Shown here: positions 10,719 through 23,331 of the stretch, in pieces
Numbering within the stretch: the first letter of the stretch is position 1
How the letters are laid out: every line of letters begins with the position of its first letter
Origin: Cichorium intybus
Lineage: Eukaryota; Streptophyta; Magnoliopsida; Asterales; Asteraceae
DNA length: 64,000 bases
Reading direction: 5' to 3'
Assembly (NCBI GenBank): GCA_023525715.1
Contig: CM042012.1
Coordinates: 54,117,004-54,181,003 of the forward strand
Notes under the pieces: generated by a model
Seen by the model: the letters and a program-made list of their open reading frames with translations, nothing else
The model's database searches: none
Told to the model about the DNA's origin: nothing
Translations under genes and position numbers: made by a program

Positions 10719-13291
10719 TGTAACACCCCTTTCTCAAACCATAATTTAATATAGTTTATAATACAAAACATTTTACAAAACGTGACCATGAAAAGTCACC
10801 TAATTTTTTTTTACAAACTTTATTCTGAAAGGGTATTATAGACTCAATACAGAAAACCATAATTTAAACTTACTGTATTTCATACTGGTCCCACTCCAGC
10901 TCCTGTTCATCTCACCTAAGTACATAGCATGTAAAAAAATAATACGTGAGACAAAAAGTCTCGTGAGTAATATGGGTTTTAGACCCAAAACTTTTCTGCT
11001 TTAAAACTTGGAATATAAGCAAGTAAACTACTAGAACTTATTTCATAATAAATCTCAAATCTATTTTCTTTTCTATCTTCAAAACTCAAAAATACTTTCT
11101 TTCTCAAAAACTACTTTCTTTTTATCAAAACTGTATTCTTTCTCAAAAACTACTTTCTTTTACCAAAACTGTATTCTTTCTCAAAACTGATTTCTTTCTT
11201 TAAAAACTGCTTTCCTTCTTATAACTGCTTTCTTTCTCATTTACTTGTGACCAATTGAAACTCATGAATTAATTTAGTTTAATTCATTCTACTAGCTCCC
11301 CTCGCGGGACAGAACAGATCTGCCCGCTAGGTTATGCTCATTCTGTCTCCCCTTTGTGACTTGGAACGAATTCAAGCACAAGGGTATACTAAGCTAGACA
11401 ACTACTTCGCGACGGGAGGTACCATCCCAGTAGTGTCTTCTGATCCCCCGATTATGTGGGTGATCCTAGTCCGGACAACTAACTCTTTCTTCTTTCTTTC
11501 TTTAATTCTTATCTCATTACATCTTAAATTGGTCAAAATGGGACACAATTTATAAATAACTCAACTCATAAACTTTTAGACTCATAATCAAAAATATCTT
11601 TAAAACTAATCTCAACATCTTTAGCTCATGTATGGAGCTTCTTTCAAAACTTTATAAATTATACTTCTTTAAATACTGAACTTCTTTAAAATCTCTTTTA
11701 AACACTTAGCTCTTAGAGCTACTTTCAAAACTATTTCCAAACCTTAAAATTTGCAAATATTTGGAAATCTCATTTTCTGAAAATATCATTTTGCTATGTA
11801 CTAGGAAAAATCCTCATAAAACTCACCTTGATGTTGCTACAAGCCTCTAAGCCTCTCGTATTCCTTTTCCTTTCCCGTGCTCAATGGTATTTGAAGCACC
11901 ACCTATACAAGTATCATGTATAAATACTTAATATAATTAACTCTATAGTTCTAAAGTCTCATATGACACAATTCCAGGTTATAACAAATGTATAACCATT
12001 AATAAACTCGTTTTATAGTTTTTCTCCTAAATACGCGTATTTTGCTACAGTACCCCCCGAGGGGTCGTATTTCAGTTCCGACACTTTTCCATGAAGTCTT
12101 CTACTATATTAGACTTGTATTTCAAATTTGAAGTTAATTGGACAAGTCTAGCTCAAATTCTAAAAATCAAGTTTTGACATAAACTTGAAGTTTAGCCACT
12201 GCCGCTACAGTGACTTTTCCGCAAGGTCGGATTACGGATTTGACCATTCCCGATATGTTTTTATACCATTTTAAGGCTATGGCAAAAATTTCAGATCAAA
12301 CGGACATGCCTAGCTATGGTTTCTAACTTTTATGGTTTCTATCATTTTGGTCCCTGTCTGATGGGCGCACTGCGCCAGGGTTGGGCGCACTGCGCCTGGG
12401 CGCACCCCGCCCTGATCCTGGGCGCACTGCGCCTAGCGCCTGGGCAGACTCCTGATCAGTCGTGATTTGGCACTGTAGCACGCAGTTTTGACATTTTAAG
12501 TCCTTAATCCAGGTCTTAATCATATGGGGTTTGTTCTAGGACCAAAACCCTTGACTAATAACAAGTTTTAAGCCATTAGAAACACCTTAATCACACCAAT
12601 TCATGATTTAGGGTTCTTGAGCAACATTTCAATTTCTCAACAATAGCAACCTACTTTGCTATTTTTAACATATGTTCTTACTACATGAACATGTTTAAGC
12701 CCAGAAATCATATACACTTCATGGATTATGACTGAAATTACAGATTTCAGTCCACTCCATGGAAACTCATCAAGAACACACAAAAGCTTAGGTTTACTAA
12801 CCTTGTTTAACTTAGGAATCACCAATTCCAATGTTGTTTCCTTTGATTTCTTGGCAAAACTTCAAGAATTTCTTCTTCCCTCTTGCTCTCTCTAGCTCTC
12901 TCTCGTATATTCTGAAATGTTCCACTGGGTTCTTGATTATGAGAGGATAACTCTCATATATCATTTATATTTAAAGTTTTATAAATTATTTACACTTTGG
13001 TCCCTTAAATCTCAACTTTCATTCAAAAATGGTCCTAAGACCCATAACTTTGCAACCAAAGTTCCATTAACTTCTAACTTAACATTTTCTTGACATTTTG
13101 GTCATTTCCATGTCAAATGACCATTTTGCCCTTTTCGGCCATTACTATTCATGCGGTAAAACTCCAAATTTCATATAAACTCTTATTTCTTATATTATTA
13201 TTTTACATAATACATGTTATTTTACACAATAGTCTTATAACGTGTCAAAAGACCGTTTTACCCTTTTACAACTTTTTCGCGGGTTCTTACA
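10719..13291 (-). repeat. 3' LTR of element C (2573 bp)
   Basis: Plus-strand ends TGTAACACCCC and GGGTTCTTACA. Matches 41337-43903 throughout with about 20 substitutions and a few 1-2 bp indels. It contains four 13-bp GC-rich boxes (starts 12364, 12384, 12399, 12421) inside AT-rich sequence. Short frames inside (for example 11334-11555, repeated in the other LTR) have no recognisable domain. Confidence 0.93.
12364..12433 (-). promoter_or_regulatory. GC-box cluster in LTR of element C
   Basis: Three copies of GGCGCACTGCGCC and one GGCGCACCCCGCC start at 12364, 12384, 12421 and 12399. The same cluster is at about 42978-43047 in the partner LTR. The box is a near-palindrome shared with elements A and D. 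A regulatory role is inference only. Confidence 0.45.
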
Positions 13292-13304
13292 GTCACCCCT
13301 CCTT
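13292..13304 (-). other. Polypurine tract of element C
   Basis: The minus strand reads AAGGAGGGGTGAC immediately before the 3' LTR. Confidence 0.75.
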
Positions 13305-15110
13305 AAGCGGATTCCGTCCTCGGAATCTTTTCGTAATTTGTGAAATTTGGATATCTTTTCTTCATTTCTTCTAGCGTCTCCCAAGTTAGGTTTGACCCTA
13401 ACGGGTGCTTCCATTTGACTAGTACAAGGTCAATCTCCTTGTTCCTTAGCTTCTTAGTCTGCATTTCTAGGATGGCTTCGGGTTCCTCAATCAGTTTGTT
13501 AGGAGTCTCCACCCTCAGGTCGGTATACGGTATTACTAACTCTTCTTTACCAAAATACTTTTTCAAGTAGCATACATGAAAGGTATCATGTATTCCACTA
13601 AGTTCGGGTGGTAACTCTAGCTTAAATGTTTGCAATCCCACTCTTTTCAGAATTCTAAAAGGTCCAATGTATCTTAGACTCAGCTTTCCTCTCTTGCCAA
13701 ATCTGGCCACTCCTTTCCATGACGACACTTTTATCATCACCAAATCTCCTTCTTGCAAGTCATACGGTCTCTTCTTTAGATTTGAGTAACTCTTTTGCCG
13801 ATCTTGTGCTGCTTTCATGTTGGCTTGAATTACTCCAATCTTCTCATTAGTTACTCTAACAATCTCTGGCCCCATAAGCTTAGTCTCACCCGCCTCCAAC
13901 CAGCATAAAGGAGTTCTACACTTTCTACCATACAATGCCTCAAAGGGTGGCATTTTAATGCTAGAATGATAGCTGTTATTGTATGCAAACTCCACTAATT
14001 GTAGGTGTTCATCCCAGCTGCCTCCAAAATCCATCACGCATGACCGTAGCATGTCTTCTAATGTCTGGATCGTTCGTTCACTCTGACCATCCGTTTGTGG
14101 ATGATACGCTGTACTTAGCTGAATTCTCGTCCCCATTTTATCTTGTAAAGCTCTCCAAAAGTTAGAGGTAAATCTGGGGTCTCTGTCTGACACGATGGAC
14201 AACGGTGCACCATATCTTCTTAACATTTCATCTGTATACAACTGGGCTAACTTCTCCAATGGAGTAGTTTCTTTTATGGCTAGAAACAGTGCACTCTTGG
14301 TCAACCAGTCCACTATGACTCATATACTGTCTCATCCTCTTCTAGTTCTTGGTAACCCGACAATAAAGTCCATAGTTACATCTTCCCACTTTCCGGCTGG
14401 AATGTGCAATGACTGTGTATCTCCATGCGGGACCTGATGTTCCGCCTTGACTTGTGCACCAGTGACACACTTGGAGGCGTACTTTTCTCAACTTTAAACT
14501 TAAACTTATATGACTCTTCTAAAATCAACTTTCTCAAATCTCCTGCTTTCGGCACCCAAATGCGGGTTCTAGAAGTCTTTAACTCTTGTCTACTTATCTC
14601 AAACTGCATGTCTTCCTCGTTTCTCATCTTTCAAGTCTATGTTTTTTTTTCCAACTTTTTGTTGGACTGCTTTAATCTGTTCTATAATACTGGACACTAG
14701 TTCTATACGTATCAATCTTGCATTGATTCTTTTCTCTGGAACTTTTCTACTCAATGTATCTGCTGCTACACTTGCTTGCCTGAATGGTATACAATCTCGC
14801 AAACATAATCACTGATCAATTCTAACTATCTTTTCTGTCTTATGTTCAACTCTATTTGAGTGAACACATACTGCAAACTCTTGTGATCAGTGAATAGCTT
14901 GCGCTTTGTTCCATACAGGTAGTGCCTCCAAATTTTCAAGGCAAATACTATCGCTACTAGCTCTATATCATAGGTAATATACTTTGTTTCTAGGGCTTTC
15001 AACTATCTAGAAACATATGCTATATTCTTACTCCTCTGCATCTACACACAGCTAAGCCCTCTATGTGAGGCATTGCTGTATACTTCAAAATCTTCTGTCC
15101 CATCTGGTAA
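13303..15110 (-). pseudogene. Element C pol remnant (RNase H, integrase, chromodomain)
   Basis: The longest clean stretch, 14313-13303, holds the integrase core after its first Asp (VSDRDPRFTSNFW, then AYHPQTDGQSERTIQTLED, the second Asp and the Glu of the DDE triad). It is followed by the GPF-type tail (RYIGPFRILKRVG) and a C-terminal chromodomain (KKLRNKEIDLVLVKWKHPLG, LTWETLEEMKKRYPNF) ending ...RTESA stop. Upstream the same frame continues through WEDVTMDFIVGLPR but is broken by TGA stops at former Trp/His codons. 14376-14802 holds damaged zinc-binding and linker sequence (RTRIWVPKAGDLRKLILEES, ADTLSRK). 14800-15110 is RNase H with many breaks. Dead as a polyprotein. Confidence 0.85.
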
Positions 15111-16857
15111 TATAAGGAAAGACGCATTACTCGACTTCTCTTTTAAGGTAATAAAAGTTGTTACTTATTCTTCTTACTTGAGTAAATTTCATATTTTAAA
15201 TTTACTTTCTCTTTCTTATTTTAGAAGCTCTATCACTTCATACTTTATTATAGAAAATTGACTTTCCAACAGTCAATCTACATTTCTAATTACTTCTTTC
15301 TTGTCATTAGACTTAAATCTCATATTATCTTTATATAATTCCTTTAGAAGTTTTACAACTTCTTATATCTATATATACTAGAAAAATTGATTCTTCAAAA
15401 GTCAATCGTTGTTCTTGCTTCTTTTGTCTTATCTTTCATCTTTAATTCTCAAGAAACTTTCTATCTTTTTTTATAAGCAAAACCTTTTGTATCCAAGGTG
15501 TTACTATAATTGCTACTAAACTTTTATTTGTCTTTACTACTAGTTTTCATACATTCTCATAAGGTTATTACCTTTATCATCTTGTTACTTGCATGTATTA
15601 CTTTTATAAATACATGTCTTGTATCATTCTTCATTTATATTATTTTTATCTTTCGACATATTAACGATCTAAACACCTGTTTCATTTTTCTTTATAATTT
15701 AGGAGATTTCAATCTCTTTTACTCATTATACTTTCTAATATAATCTTGTCTTTTTCATTTCTCAGCTTCCTTACAGTACTCTTATGAGTACACCTATTAT
15801 CTTCCTAGGTACCCCATGTACCATTCTCATTTTGTTATTTATATTTTAGTATTTTCTTGTAGTTCTTATTTCTCACACTGATGCCTAGTTTAGCACTCTA
15901 TTTCTTGCTTTACTTGCTATGGCTAATGCCCAAAAATAACTTTTACTTCTCTTTTTATCTTGGCTGCACTATAATCATATATTTTTTTAGTAAAGATTGG
16001 CATTTCTGATTCAACAATTTCTTGTTTTATCTCATTATGCTTATTAAGCATACACTTCTTTAATAATCATATAGATTACCACAATTTTTTTTCTTTAAAA
16101 CATCTAGTCTTCATGTCTCACATAATTTACTTATTAACTTCCTAGGTTTAATACCCAAGATTTCTTTTATTATTCTTTTTACCATTTATCTCTATGTGTC
16201 ATAAGGCTATATGCCCAACACATTGCATTGTTTTTTTAAGTTTCATTTCTTTACTCTCTTTACTTTTATGTATTTTAAAGCGATACACATTATACATTTT
16301 TTTTATAGTTACTAGTCGTATACTGACCATTTCTCTATTCTTTGGCTACTTTTACCCGTTACTCCCGTTTAGAGGTAGTAACTTCCTGTCTCTTTATTTT
16401 AGTTCTTATTTCATATTTGACTCCTTATCTAAGACTTATCTGGCTATTCACCTTTACTCTTTATCTCATATTATTTGTGACTCTCAGTCATTTTCTCACA
16501 TTCTTTCAGTTATACTTTTATCATTCTCAATTCTTCTTATTTCATATTTATATGGTCACTAAATCTGATTTCAAATGACCATTTCTTTAATAACTGTCTT
16601 TATATTCTTCTCATTGTCATCATTATCTGTATTATCTTAAACTTTTCGCCCAACACTTGATTAGGCATTTAATCTCTATTTCTCAACTCATTCTCTTGCA
16701 TTATAAAAATGCAACATACTCATAGTCTTTAACAAATTTTATTACTTTCCCATTTCTTATGTTTTCATTTCTGTCTTGGATTCCTCTTCTACTACTTGGT
16801 TAAGTAGTTTGCTTTCATTTTATACTATCTTATTTACTCACAACTTTTATATACATA
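15111..16857 (-). other. Degenerate T/C-rich interior of element C
   Basis: This 1.7 kb lies where reverse transcriptase, protease and gag should be, but no conserved motif is visible on either strand. The plus strand is very rich in T and poor in G (the sense strand is A-rich and C-poor). Open frames on the plus strand here (for example 16194-16562) are Leu/Ser/Phe/Tyr-rich by-products of the composition. ACATA at 16853-16857 is the probable left target site of element A. Confidence 0.5.
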
Positions 16858-18536
16858 TGTTGTGTACAAAACAACTAACTATTAGTTATTATGTTTTTAA
16901 AGTCTTGATCCAATTATTTACCTAATTGTATGACTATTAGACTTACGAGCAAGTATTACTCGATCATTTAATAGTATAGTTTTGGTAAGTAAAGGTATCG
17001 AATTTCCACAGGGAATTATTAACTAACTTAAGGTTTTCAATTATCAATCAAACAGTTTAGAAGCGAGTTTTAGTAAAAACTCGTAAAACTAAGTTTTAGA
17101 TGCTTGTAAAATAGACGAAATAATAAATAACAATTATCGTAACAACACAACAATTAAGAGATAATATGATCAAATTATAACAAGGGAAGCTTTCGCCTAG
17201 GATTTGTTGATTCATATAAATCTAGGTTGACTAGTTTTGATTATGTGCAATGAGTTAAAATAGGTAGCATTAAGTGGTAGGATCATATGGTCAAGTCACC
17301 AATTCTATAATTTCTAAGTTAATATAGCACAATGGTCATGTAACTAAATAACTTATAATCATGAATAATTAATATAATCTAGCATGCAAACATAGGCCAT
17401 ACCCTAATGGTCATAGTGATATGATCATACAATCAATGGTCATGAGTTGTAACTAAATATGATATAAGTTTTATTTCACTAATCAAGTTTATAGCTAGAA
17501 TAACCTCCCTAGTTAAATGGTCAATAACTAGTCCAATGATATGTAGGTGTCAATTAAACATCAAAATGGTTCATATGTTCAATACGTTTAAATGGTCAAT
17601 AAACATTAATCATATGAAGATGGCTATCAAGATTATAAACTTTAATCACATTCAATATGTATAGCATGCAAATTATATATCCTAACCGAAATTTAACTCG
17701 AATCAAGAACTAGATCAACACAAATTTATATTAATGAATCAACATCACCTAGGCAAAAGCTACAGGGAATCTAGCCTAGCATGGTATCAAGTATACAATA
17801 ACAATAAGAATAATACATGATAAAAGATACCAACCGGTTAAATTCGATGAATCCTTGCAACAAATGAAGATCCTAGCTCCTTCTTGTAATGTAAATAACT
17901 CTCAAATACATTTATCACACATGAAATATTGAAATACACGAATTATAATAGTTCTAAAATGTCAAATGACTGATTTCTCTCTTGGATTCTAACAATGGTC
18001 CTTTTAATGGTCGTCAATGGCCTTCTATTTATAGCAGCTGCAGTCTCAGGGCGCGGTGCGCCTCGATGAGGGCGGGGTGCGCCTGAGTGGATGAGATCTG
18101 GCAGAGATCTGGCAGTCTTTATCGCTGGAAAGGCCACATGATGGTTCGCTTTTCAGATCGGATCAGGGGCGCGGTGCGCCCAAAGGTAAGGCGGGGTGCG
18201 CCCTTGCACATGTTAGGCAACCCGGTTGAATCATTAAATGAACCCACGCTTCATTATTTTAATCTAAAGTGGACCAGCATGTCGAACACTGGCATCATCC
18301 TAGGCGCAGTGCGCCCTTGGTCTGGGCGGGGTGCGCCCCTGCTGAAATCAGAATTTCACTTTGTTTCAATTAACGCTCAAATCTCTTGTAAAATCCGATC
18401 TTTTGCTCCATATGTGTCTTTTAGCTACAAAATGTATTTTTAGCATATTAGGTATCTTTAGTTCATAAAATGTATGAAACTAAACTAAAATGACACTGAT
18501 ATCGCCCGGAAAATATGTATAATTTACGCGATATCA
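16858..18536 (-). repeat. 3' LTR of element A (1679 bp)
   Basis: Plus-strand ends TGTTGTGTACAAAAC and TTACGCGATATCA. Same length as 38606-40284. Holds three pairs of the 13-bp GC box: starts 18050/18071, 18168/18190 and 18303/18325, spaced 21, 22 and 22 bp. Confidence 0.93.
18050..18337 (-). promoter_or_regulatory. Three paired GC boxes in LTR of element A
   Basis: Each pair is GGCGCGGTGCGCC or GGCGCAGTGCGCC followed by GGCGGGGTGCGCC. Start-to-start spacing is 21-22 bp, about two DNA helical turns. The same six boxes occur in the partner LTR (about 39798-40085). Function unknown; possible protein-binding or RNA-hairpin sites. Confidence 0.45.
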
Positions 18537-20111
18537 AAATACCCCATACTTGAACTTTGCTTGTCCTCAAGCAATTCTTAGAATAATTTTTAGGTTAAAA
18601 ATTCAATCCAAATAAACAAATACAGACACCATAGAAAAAGGTCAATGTCAGTCAACATGGTCAGAATCAGTTTTGTAAGGACCCTATATATTGAACAAAC
18701 GTTACCCACTTTTAGCTTTGTGAACCACTTTCTTTGGCTACTCGAAGGACGAATAGACTCGTCAAGATTTGGTGATTAGGAGTGTGTATCAGACAAATGA
18801 AACAGAGGATGTACCCAGTGGGGGTACTTTTCATCTACCTTTTATGAGGCTTTTATCCTATTGAAACTGGGATTTTAAATTTCCTCTGGACAAACACCCG
18901 GTTTTGAAAGTTTCACCCTTGTACTGTCCTTTACTGTTTACCGTCTCAAACCTTTCATTTCCTTTTTCTCATCACTAATCATAAAACTTCAATCTTCGAT
19001 CTCGACAGGCCAATGTATTCTATATCTTCAATTTTTAGCTCGGGTTAAGTCTTTATTTTTTTTTATTTTTTTTTGCTCTTCATTTTCTTTGAAGTCTTTT
19101 AATTAATCGTTGGATCTCTTTGACTTTTTCTCTTTTCTCAATAACTTGGCTTCTAAGAATTTTCTTAGATGCGTGGAAGTAGATTGTGATCAAGCTGGTA
19201 TTATCGATCAATTTTATGACTTGATCCCAATGATGTATAATAGGGGATCGTCTTCAAGTTTCATCAGGAATCCATGCGATGAATCAAAAATAGTGATGAG
19301 AAGGTGGCAATGTAAGGTTGTTTGAGACTTGGGAGTACAAAGGATTAATCCTTTCAGAAGCCAAGATGCGAATTTTCTGATAAATAATATGCAAGGCTTA
19401 TTATTTGTGTGTACACATCATCCCAATCAACCTCATCTTAACGTATCTTAATTCATTGAGCACCTGCATCTGTCTTCCAAACAAGTAGTTTCAAAGTGGT
19501 CGGTTAGGCTAAAAGTGTGATTCATTTGTTTAGTATAAAGAATTTCAGACAAAACTCTGGACCAATCTTATGATTCAATTTTTATGACTTGGAACTATGG
19601 TATCTGATTTATAAATTTTTCAAAATTTTACCCAAAATTAACCTATAATTGCTCAAAGACAAATAAAATACAAGTGTAAGTACTGCAATCCCTACCCCAT
19701 ACTTGAACAATACAACGTCCCCGTTGTATAAATATTTATAAAAATAAGCTTATGAAAAAGGAGTATTGGAACCGACTCCCCTGAGGTATTGTACAGGTGA
19801 TTGCAGATGCTGAACTTGGAGCTCTCGGAATGGATCGTGAGATGTCATCGTTTCAGTGCGATCTTATTATATTTTTATTTTTATTTATAAAAAGGACTGA
19901 AACAAAAGTCAGTCTTTCTGCACAATTATCAAATAAAACACGCAAAATCTCAAACAATACGGTTAGATAAACACACAAATAATAAAACACACCACAAATA
20001 AAAACACACTAAATAATCAAAATAATAAAAAAAAATCAAATCATAGTTTTTTTTGTTTTTGTTTTAGAAATCACCCAAAATAAAAATATATGACAAACAA
20101 TACCATAAATG
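18537..20111 (-). other. Athila 3' non-coding region with PPT
   Basis: Right beside the 3' LTR the minus strand reads TTCAAGTATGGGGTATTT, the polypurine tract. The phrase TTCAAGTATGGGGTA occurs again at about 19689-19703, over 1 kb upstream. No ORF of note lies between. A poly-T stretch lies near 19050-19072 and A-rich sequence at 19960-20040. Confidence 0.6.
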
Positions 20112-21406
20112 TCAATCCAAATCCTCAGTATCATCAAATCCATGCCCCTGCGGCTGATAGTCTCCTCCTGATGGATCGCCGTGAGCCCCGCTAGACTGTC
20201 CTGCTCTTCCCATCCTTTGATCCCATGTCGGATAGGGATACTGCGGGGGCAGCTGCCATCCTGCCTGCTGATACATGTGTCCCGTGAACTGCTGTGTATC
20301 ATCCAGGTAGTGTCCTAGGGCATTCGCCTCTTGCTGGCGACGCAAATCCATCTGGACCATTTGGTTATAGAGGAAATTTAAATTTACCTCTTGTTCCGGT
20401 CCTTGCTGCTCATGCTCGTGCTGGCGTCGTCGGCTCTGTCTGGAAGCAGAGGGCTGTGCTGCTTCTGCCCCAAATCCCGGTGGTGGAGTGGTGGTAGTAA
20501 TACCGATGAAATCGTACGTGTTCGGCGCCACCCTCCAAATCATAGATTTAAAATGTGATTCGGAGAGGATTTTCGGGTGCTCTGTTTTGACCGTGAGCAT
20601 GTTGATGGAGGAAAAGTCGCCCAATTTCCTTGCGATCCGTGTAATCATGTTGCCACCGCAAATCGGGCTAAGCGTGTTTTGCCCCTTTGCTCGCTCCCTA
20701 AAGAATACCGCAATCGCGTGTGGGAGGTGGTATTTCACATCGGGGTTGATTGCTCCCCAAAGTGCCGGCAAATCTAGGTACGGGCATTTGTCAAACCCGT
20801 ATGATTGGTTCACGGTGAACGCTAGAAAACGGTGGAGCATTATGTGGATAGGATTTTGGATTTGGGAAGCTTTATTATCTCGTGGTATTGTATTGTTGAC
20901 GTTTGCTATTTCTTGAAAGAACTCACTGCATCTCCCTTCGCTGAATTCGCCTTTGTCATACGTCGAAAGATAAGCCGGGAAGTGTGGGTGAAATGCCAGC
21001 TCCTCGGGGTAAAGGTCCAGTAGATAAGCGAATCGGGCAAGGGACACATCATACCAAGTTCCCATCAATCGGAAACGAATATCTTCATCAGTTTCTTTCT
21101 CATATTTGAAAGTAGAAAGAAACTCTAGCGTTAGCTCCATATGTACGTTTTCGTTTATCCGGAAGATGTTGTTCCAAGCCTCGTCAATCACTACCCCAAA
21201 TAATGGATCTTCGAATTGGCGGATGAGGTAAGGTGTCAGTTTGTCTGATATTCCAATTGCATCCAGCTTGTCCCAATCCACTGCTGGAGCAACATTCATA
21301 TCCTTCTTTATCAAACTAGCCAAGACATATTTTGCATCCCGGTCTTCATCTGAATTTCCAAACCTTAAGTATGGGTGACTTGTTTTTGAGGTTTTGAACT
21401 TAGTTC
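20112..21406 (-). CDS. Athila post-pol ORF (env-position, ATHILA ORF-1-like)
   Basis: An uninterrupted frame of about 430 codons in the position where Athila elements carry a separate gene between pol and the 3' LTR. It has no ATG near its start. The frame opens just after a splice-acceptor-like site (CTTATTGCAG, exon start about 21406), which suits expression from a spliced RNA. Motifs seen include DPLFGVVIDEAWNNIF, FLAFTVNQSYGFDKCPYLDL and a Gln/Gly/Pro-rich tail ending DDTEDLD. I see no convincing signal peptide or membrane segment, so an envelope role is not supported; similarity to the ATHILA ORF-1/retrotransposon family is from memory of its pattern. Function unknown. Confidence 0.6.
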
Positions 21407-22437
21407 CTGCAATAAGAATTCAAGCAATAAGCCAAACAAGCAAGAAAAATAAGCAAAAATGTCAAGGCAGGAAGCAGGCGCGCTGCGCCCATGGGACAGG
21501 CGGGGTGCGCCCTGCGGCTGATCGGGTTCTGCCTGTTCTAGTCGTTTTCAAACCAAGTTTTTGCTCAAATCCAGCCTATATTCGTGTATGCATTATGATT
21601 ATTGATACAAGAGACCACACATATCACAAAACAAACATCAATTACATCTAAAATCAACATTCAAAATTCTAGGGTTTGTTCTTCCCCAATTTGTCAAATT
21701 TGTGTGAAATTTGATGTTTTTGTTGTGCAATTGAAGTTTGTAATGTAATTTATTAGTCATATGTATCAATAATCTTATCAAAACAACACCTAAATTGGAC
21801 CATAATCAAGGAACACGAATTTGCAAGTCAAGAACTCATTTTGGAAGAATTTCAAACAATTTGAAGCTAAAAACAATGAAATCTAGCAAGAAAAGTAAGA
21901 ATATTGCACAAGGAAAGGAAAGAATTAAAGAAAACATACCCATATATGAAGATTAACCAAGAAAATAGAAGCAAAAATCGAGTTTTGGAGGTTTTGGCTC
22001 GGGCTCCTGTCGGCGGATCGCGCTAGAGGGGAAGAAGGGTTGGTAAAAGTGAATTTTTAACAGCTTACCTGTGTTTTGTAGCTGCGAACCGGCGCGGTGC
22101 GCCTACTTCTGGGCGGGGTGCGCCCTGCGCCTGGGTTTCCCTCTTTGAAGCTTATAATTTTTGCCCTCTAATTTCATTTCTTGTTTCTTTTATTTATTTT
22201 ATTTTCACCACACATTTTTATTTAATTTTATATGTTATATTTATATGTTATATTTATTTTTATTCTTATTTTTTATTATTATTATTTTTTATTATATAAA
22301 AATCAAATAAAACCAAAGGAAAATAAAACCAAAGGAAAAATAACAAATAACACATACCAATCAAAAACTCGGGTTGCCTCCCGGAAGCGCTTCTTTTTCA
22401 TAGATTTGGAGTCTTTTTAGCTGGACTCCATTCCACT
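21407..22437 (-). other. Athila spacer between pol and the downstream ORF
   Basis: Non-coding, AT-rich near 22180-22350. Contains two more GC-box pairs, starts 21477/21499 and 22091/22112, spaced 22 and 21 bp, so the motif is not confined to the LTR. Confidence 0.6.
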
Positions 22438-23328
22438 CTAAGGTTCTACTGTTTGGAGTGGGATGTCTTCACGTTCGTTCTCGATGTGAATTCCTTCCTC
22501 ATATCGCTTAAGTCTGTGTCCGTTCACTTTAAAGCTCTCTCCTCCTTCCTTAAAAAGATCCACAGCCCCGTGTGGATACACTTCTTTGATTGTGAACGGA
22601 CCATACCATCTTGTCCTCAGCTTTCCAGGAAAAAGTCTTAAGCGTGAATTATAAAGTAAGACTTTTTCCCCTGGTTGGAAATCTTTGTTTCCTTTTAACC
22701 TTGAGTCGTGCCACCTTTTGATCTTGTCTTTGTAGATCGCTGAATTTTCGTATGCGTCATTTCGCAGTTCATTTAGCTCATTTAATTGACACAAACGGTT
22801 AGTACTGACAAGATTAAAATCCATGTTACACGATTTCAAGGCCCAGAATGCCTTGTGTTCAACCTCAACTGGGAGGTGACAAGCTTTTCCATACACCAAT
22901 TTGTAGGGGGTAGTGCCAGTAGGTGTTTTAAAAGCGGTTCGAAAAGCCCAGAGTGCATCATCAAGCTTTTCGGACCAATCTTTTCGACTAGTTCCCACGG
23001 ATCTTTCCAAAATTCGTTTTAAAGCCCTGTTTGTGATCTCCGTTTGACCACTTGATTGCGGGTGATAAGGTGTGGATATTCGATGGGTTACCCCATATTT
23101 ATTTAAAGCATTTTCCATTTGTTTGTTGCAAAAATGAGTACCCCTATCGCTTATAAGAGCTTTAGGAACACCAAAACGTGCAAAAATGGTTTTCAAAAAT
23201 TTAACCACACATCGAGCATCATTTGTGGGTAAAGCTTTTGCTTCAGCCCACTTTGATACGTAGTCAACCGCGACCAATATATATTTGTTTCCTTGGGAAT
23301 TAGGAAAAGGACCCATAAAGTCAATACC
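22438..23328 (-). CDS. Athila integrase core and C-terminal part (pol, third segment)
   Basis: Continues the pol frame directly after a nonsense codon at 23331-23329. It holds the integrase catalytic core, which joins cDNA to chromosomal DNA: Asp in AVDYVSKWAEAKALP, Asp in LISDRGTHFCNKQ, Glu in QSSGQTEITNRALKR. It also has the GKACHLPVEVEHKAFWA block and the tail RTRWYGPFTIKEVYPHGAVD typical of Athila. It ends at TAG (22440-22438). No chromodomain, as expected for this lineage. Translation as part of Pol would need the upstream stop to be absent or read through. Confidence 0.85.
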   Translation of the reverse strand, partial: GIDFMGPFPNSQGNKYILVAVDYVSKWAEAKALPTNDARCVVKFLKTIFARFGVPKALISDRGTHFCNKQMENALNKYGVTHRISTPYHPQSSGQTEITNRALKRILERSVGTSRKDWSEKLDDALWAFRTAFKTPTGTTPYKLVYGKACHLPVEVEHKAFWALKSCNMDFNLVSTNRLCQLNELNELRNDAYENSAIYKDKIKRWHDSRLKGNKDFQPGEKVLLYNSRLRLFPGKLRTRWYGPFTIKEVYPHGAVDLFKEGGESFKVNGHRLKRYEEGIHIENEREDIPLQTVEP

Positions 23329-23331
23329 TCA
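23329..23331 (-). other. In-frame TGA in Athila pol
   Basis: The minus strand carries TGA where related elements have a Trp codon between EIFDV and GIDFMGPF. Both sides are in the same frame, so this is a single G-to-A nonsense change, consistent with deamination of a methylated cytosine on the opposite strand. Confidence 0.85.

Noticed and set aside
11334..11555. 73-codon frame repeated at 41949-42170; likewise 51302-51511 and 58507-58716
   Set aside because: LTR-internal frames duplicated with the LTRs; no recognisable protein.
16194..16578. 122-codon hydrophobic plus-strand frame resembling a membrane protein
   Set aside because: A by-product of T/C-rich composition; wrong strand for the element and no family motif.
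20112..21406. True retroviral envelope gene in Athila
   Set aside because: Position fits, but no signal peptide, furin-like site or membrane anchor is visible.
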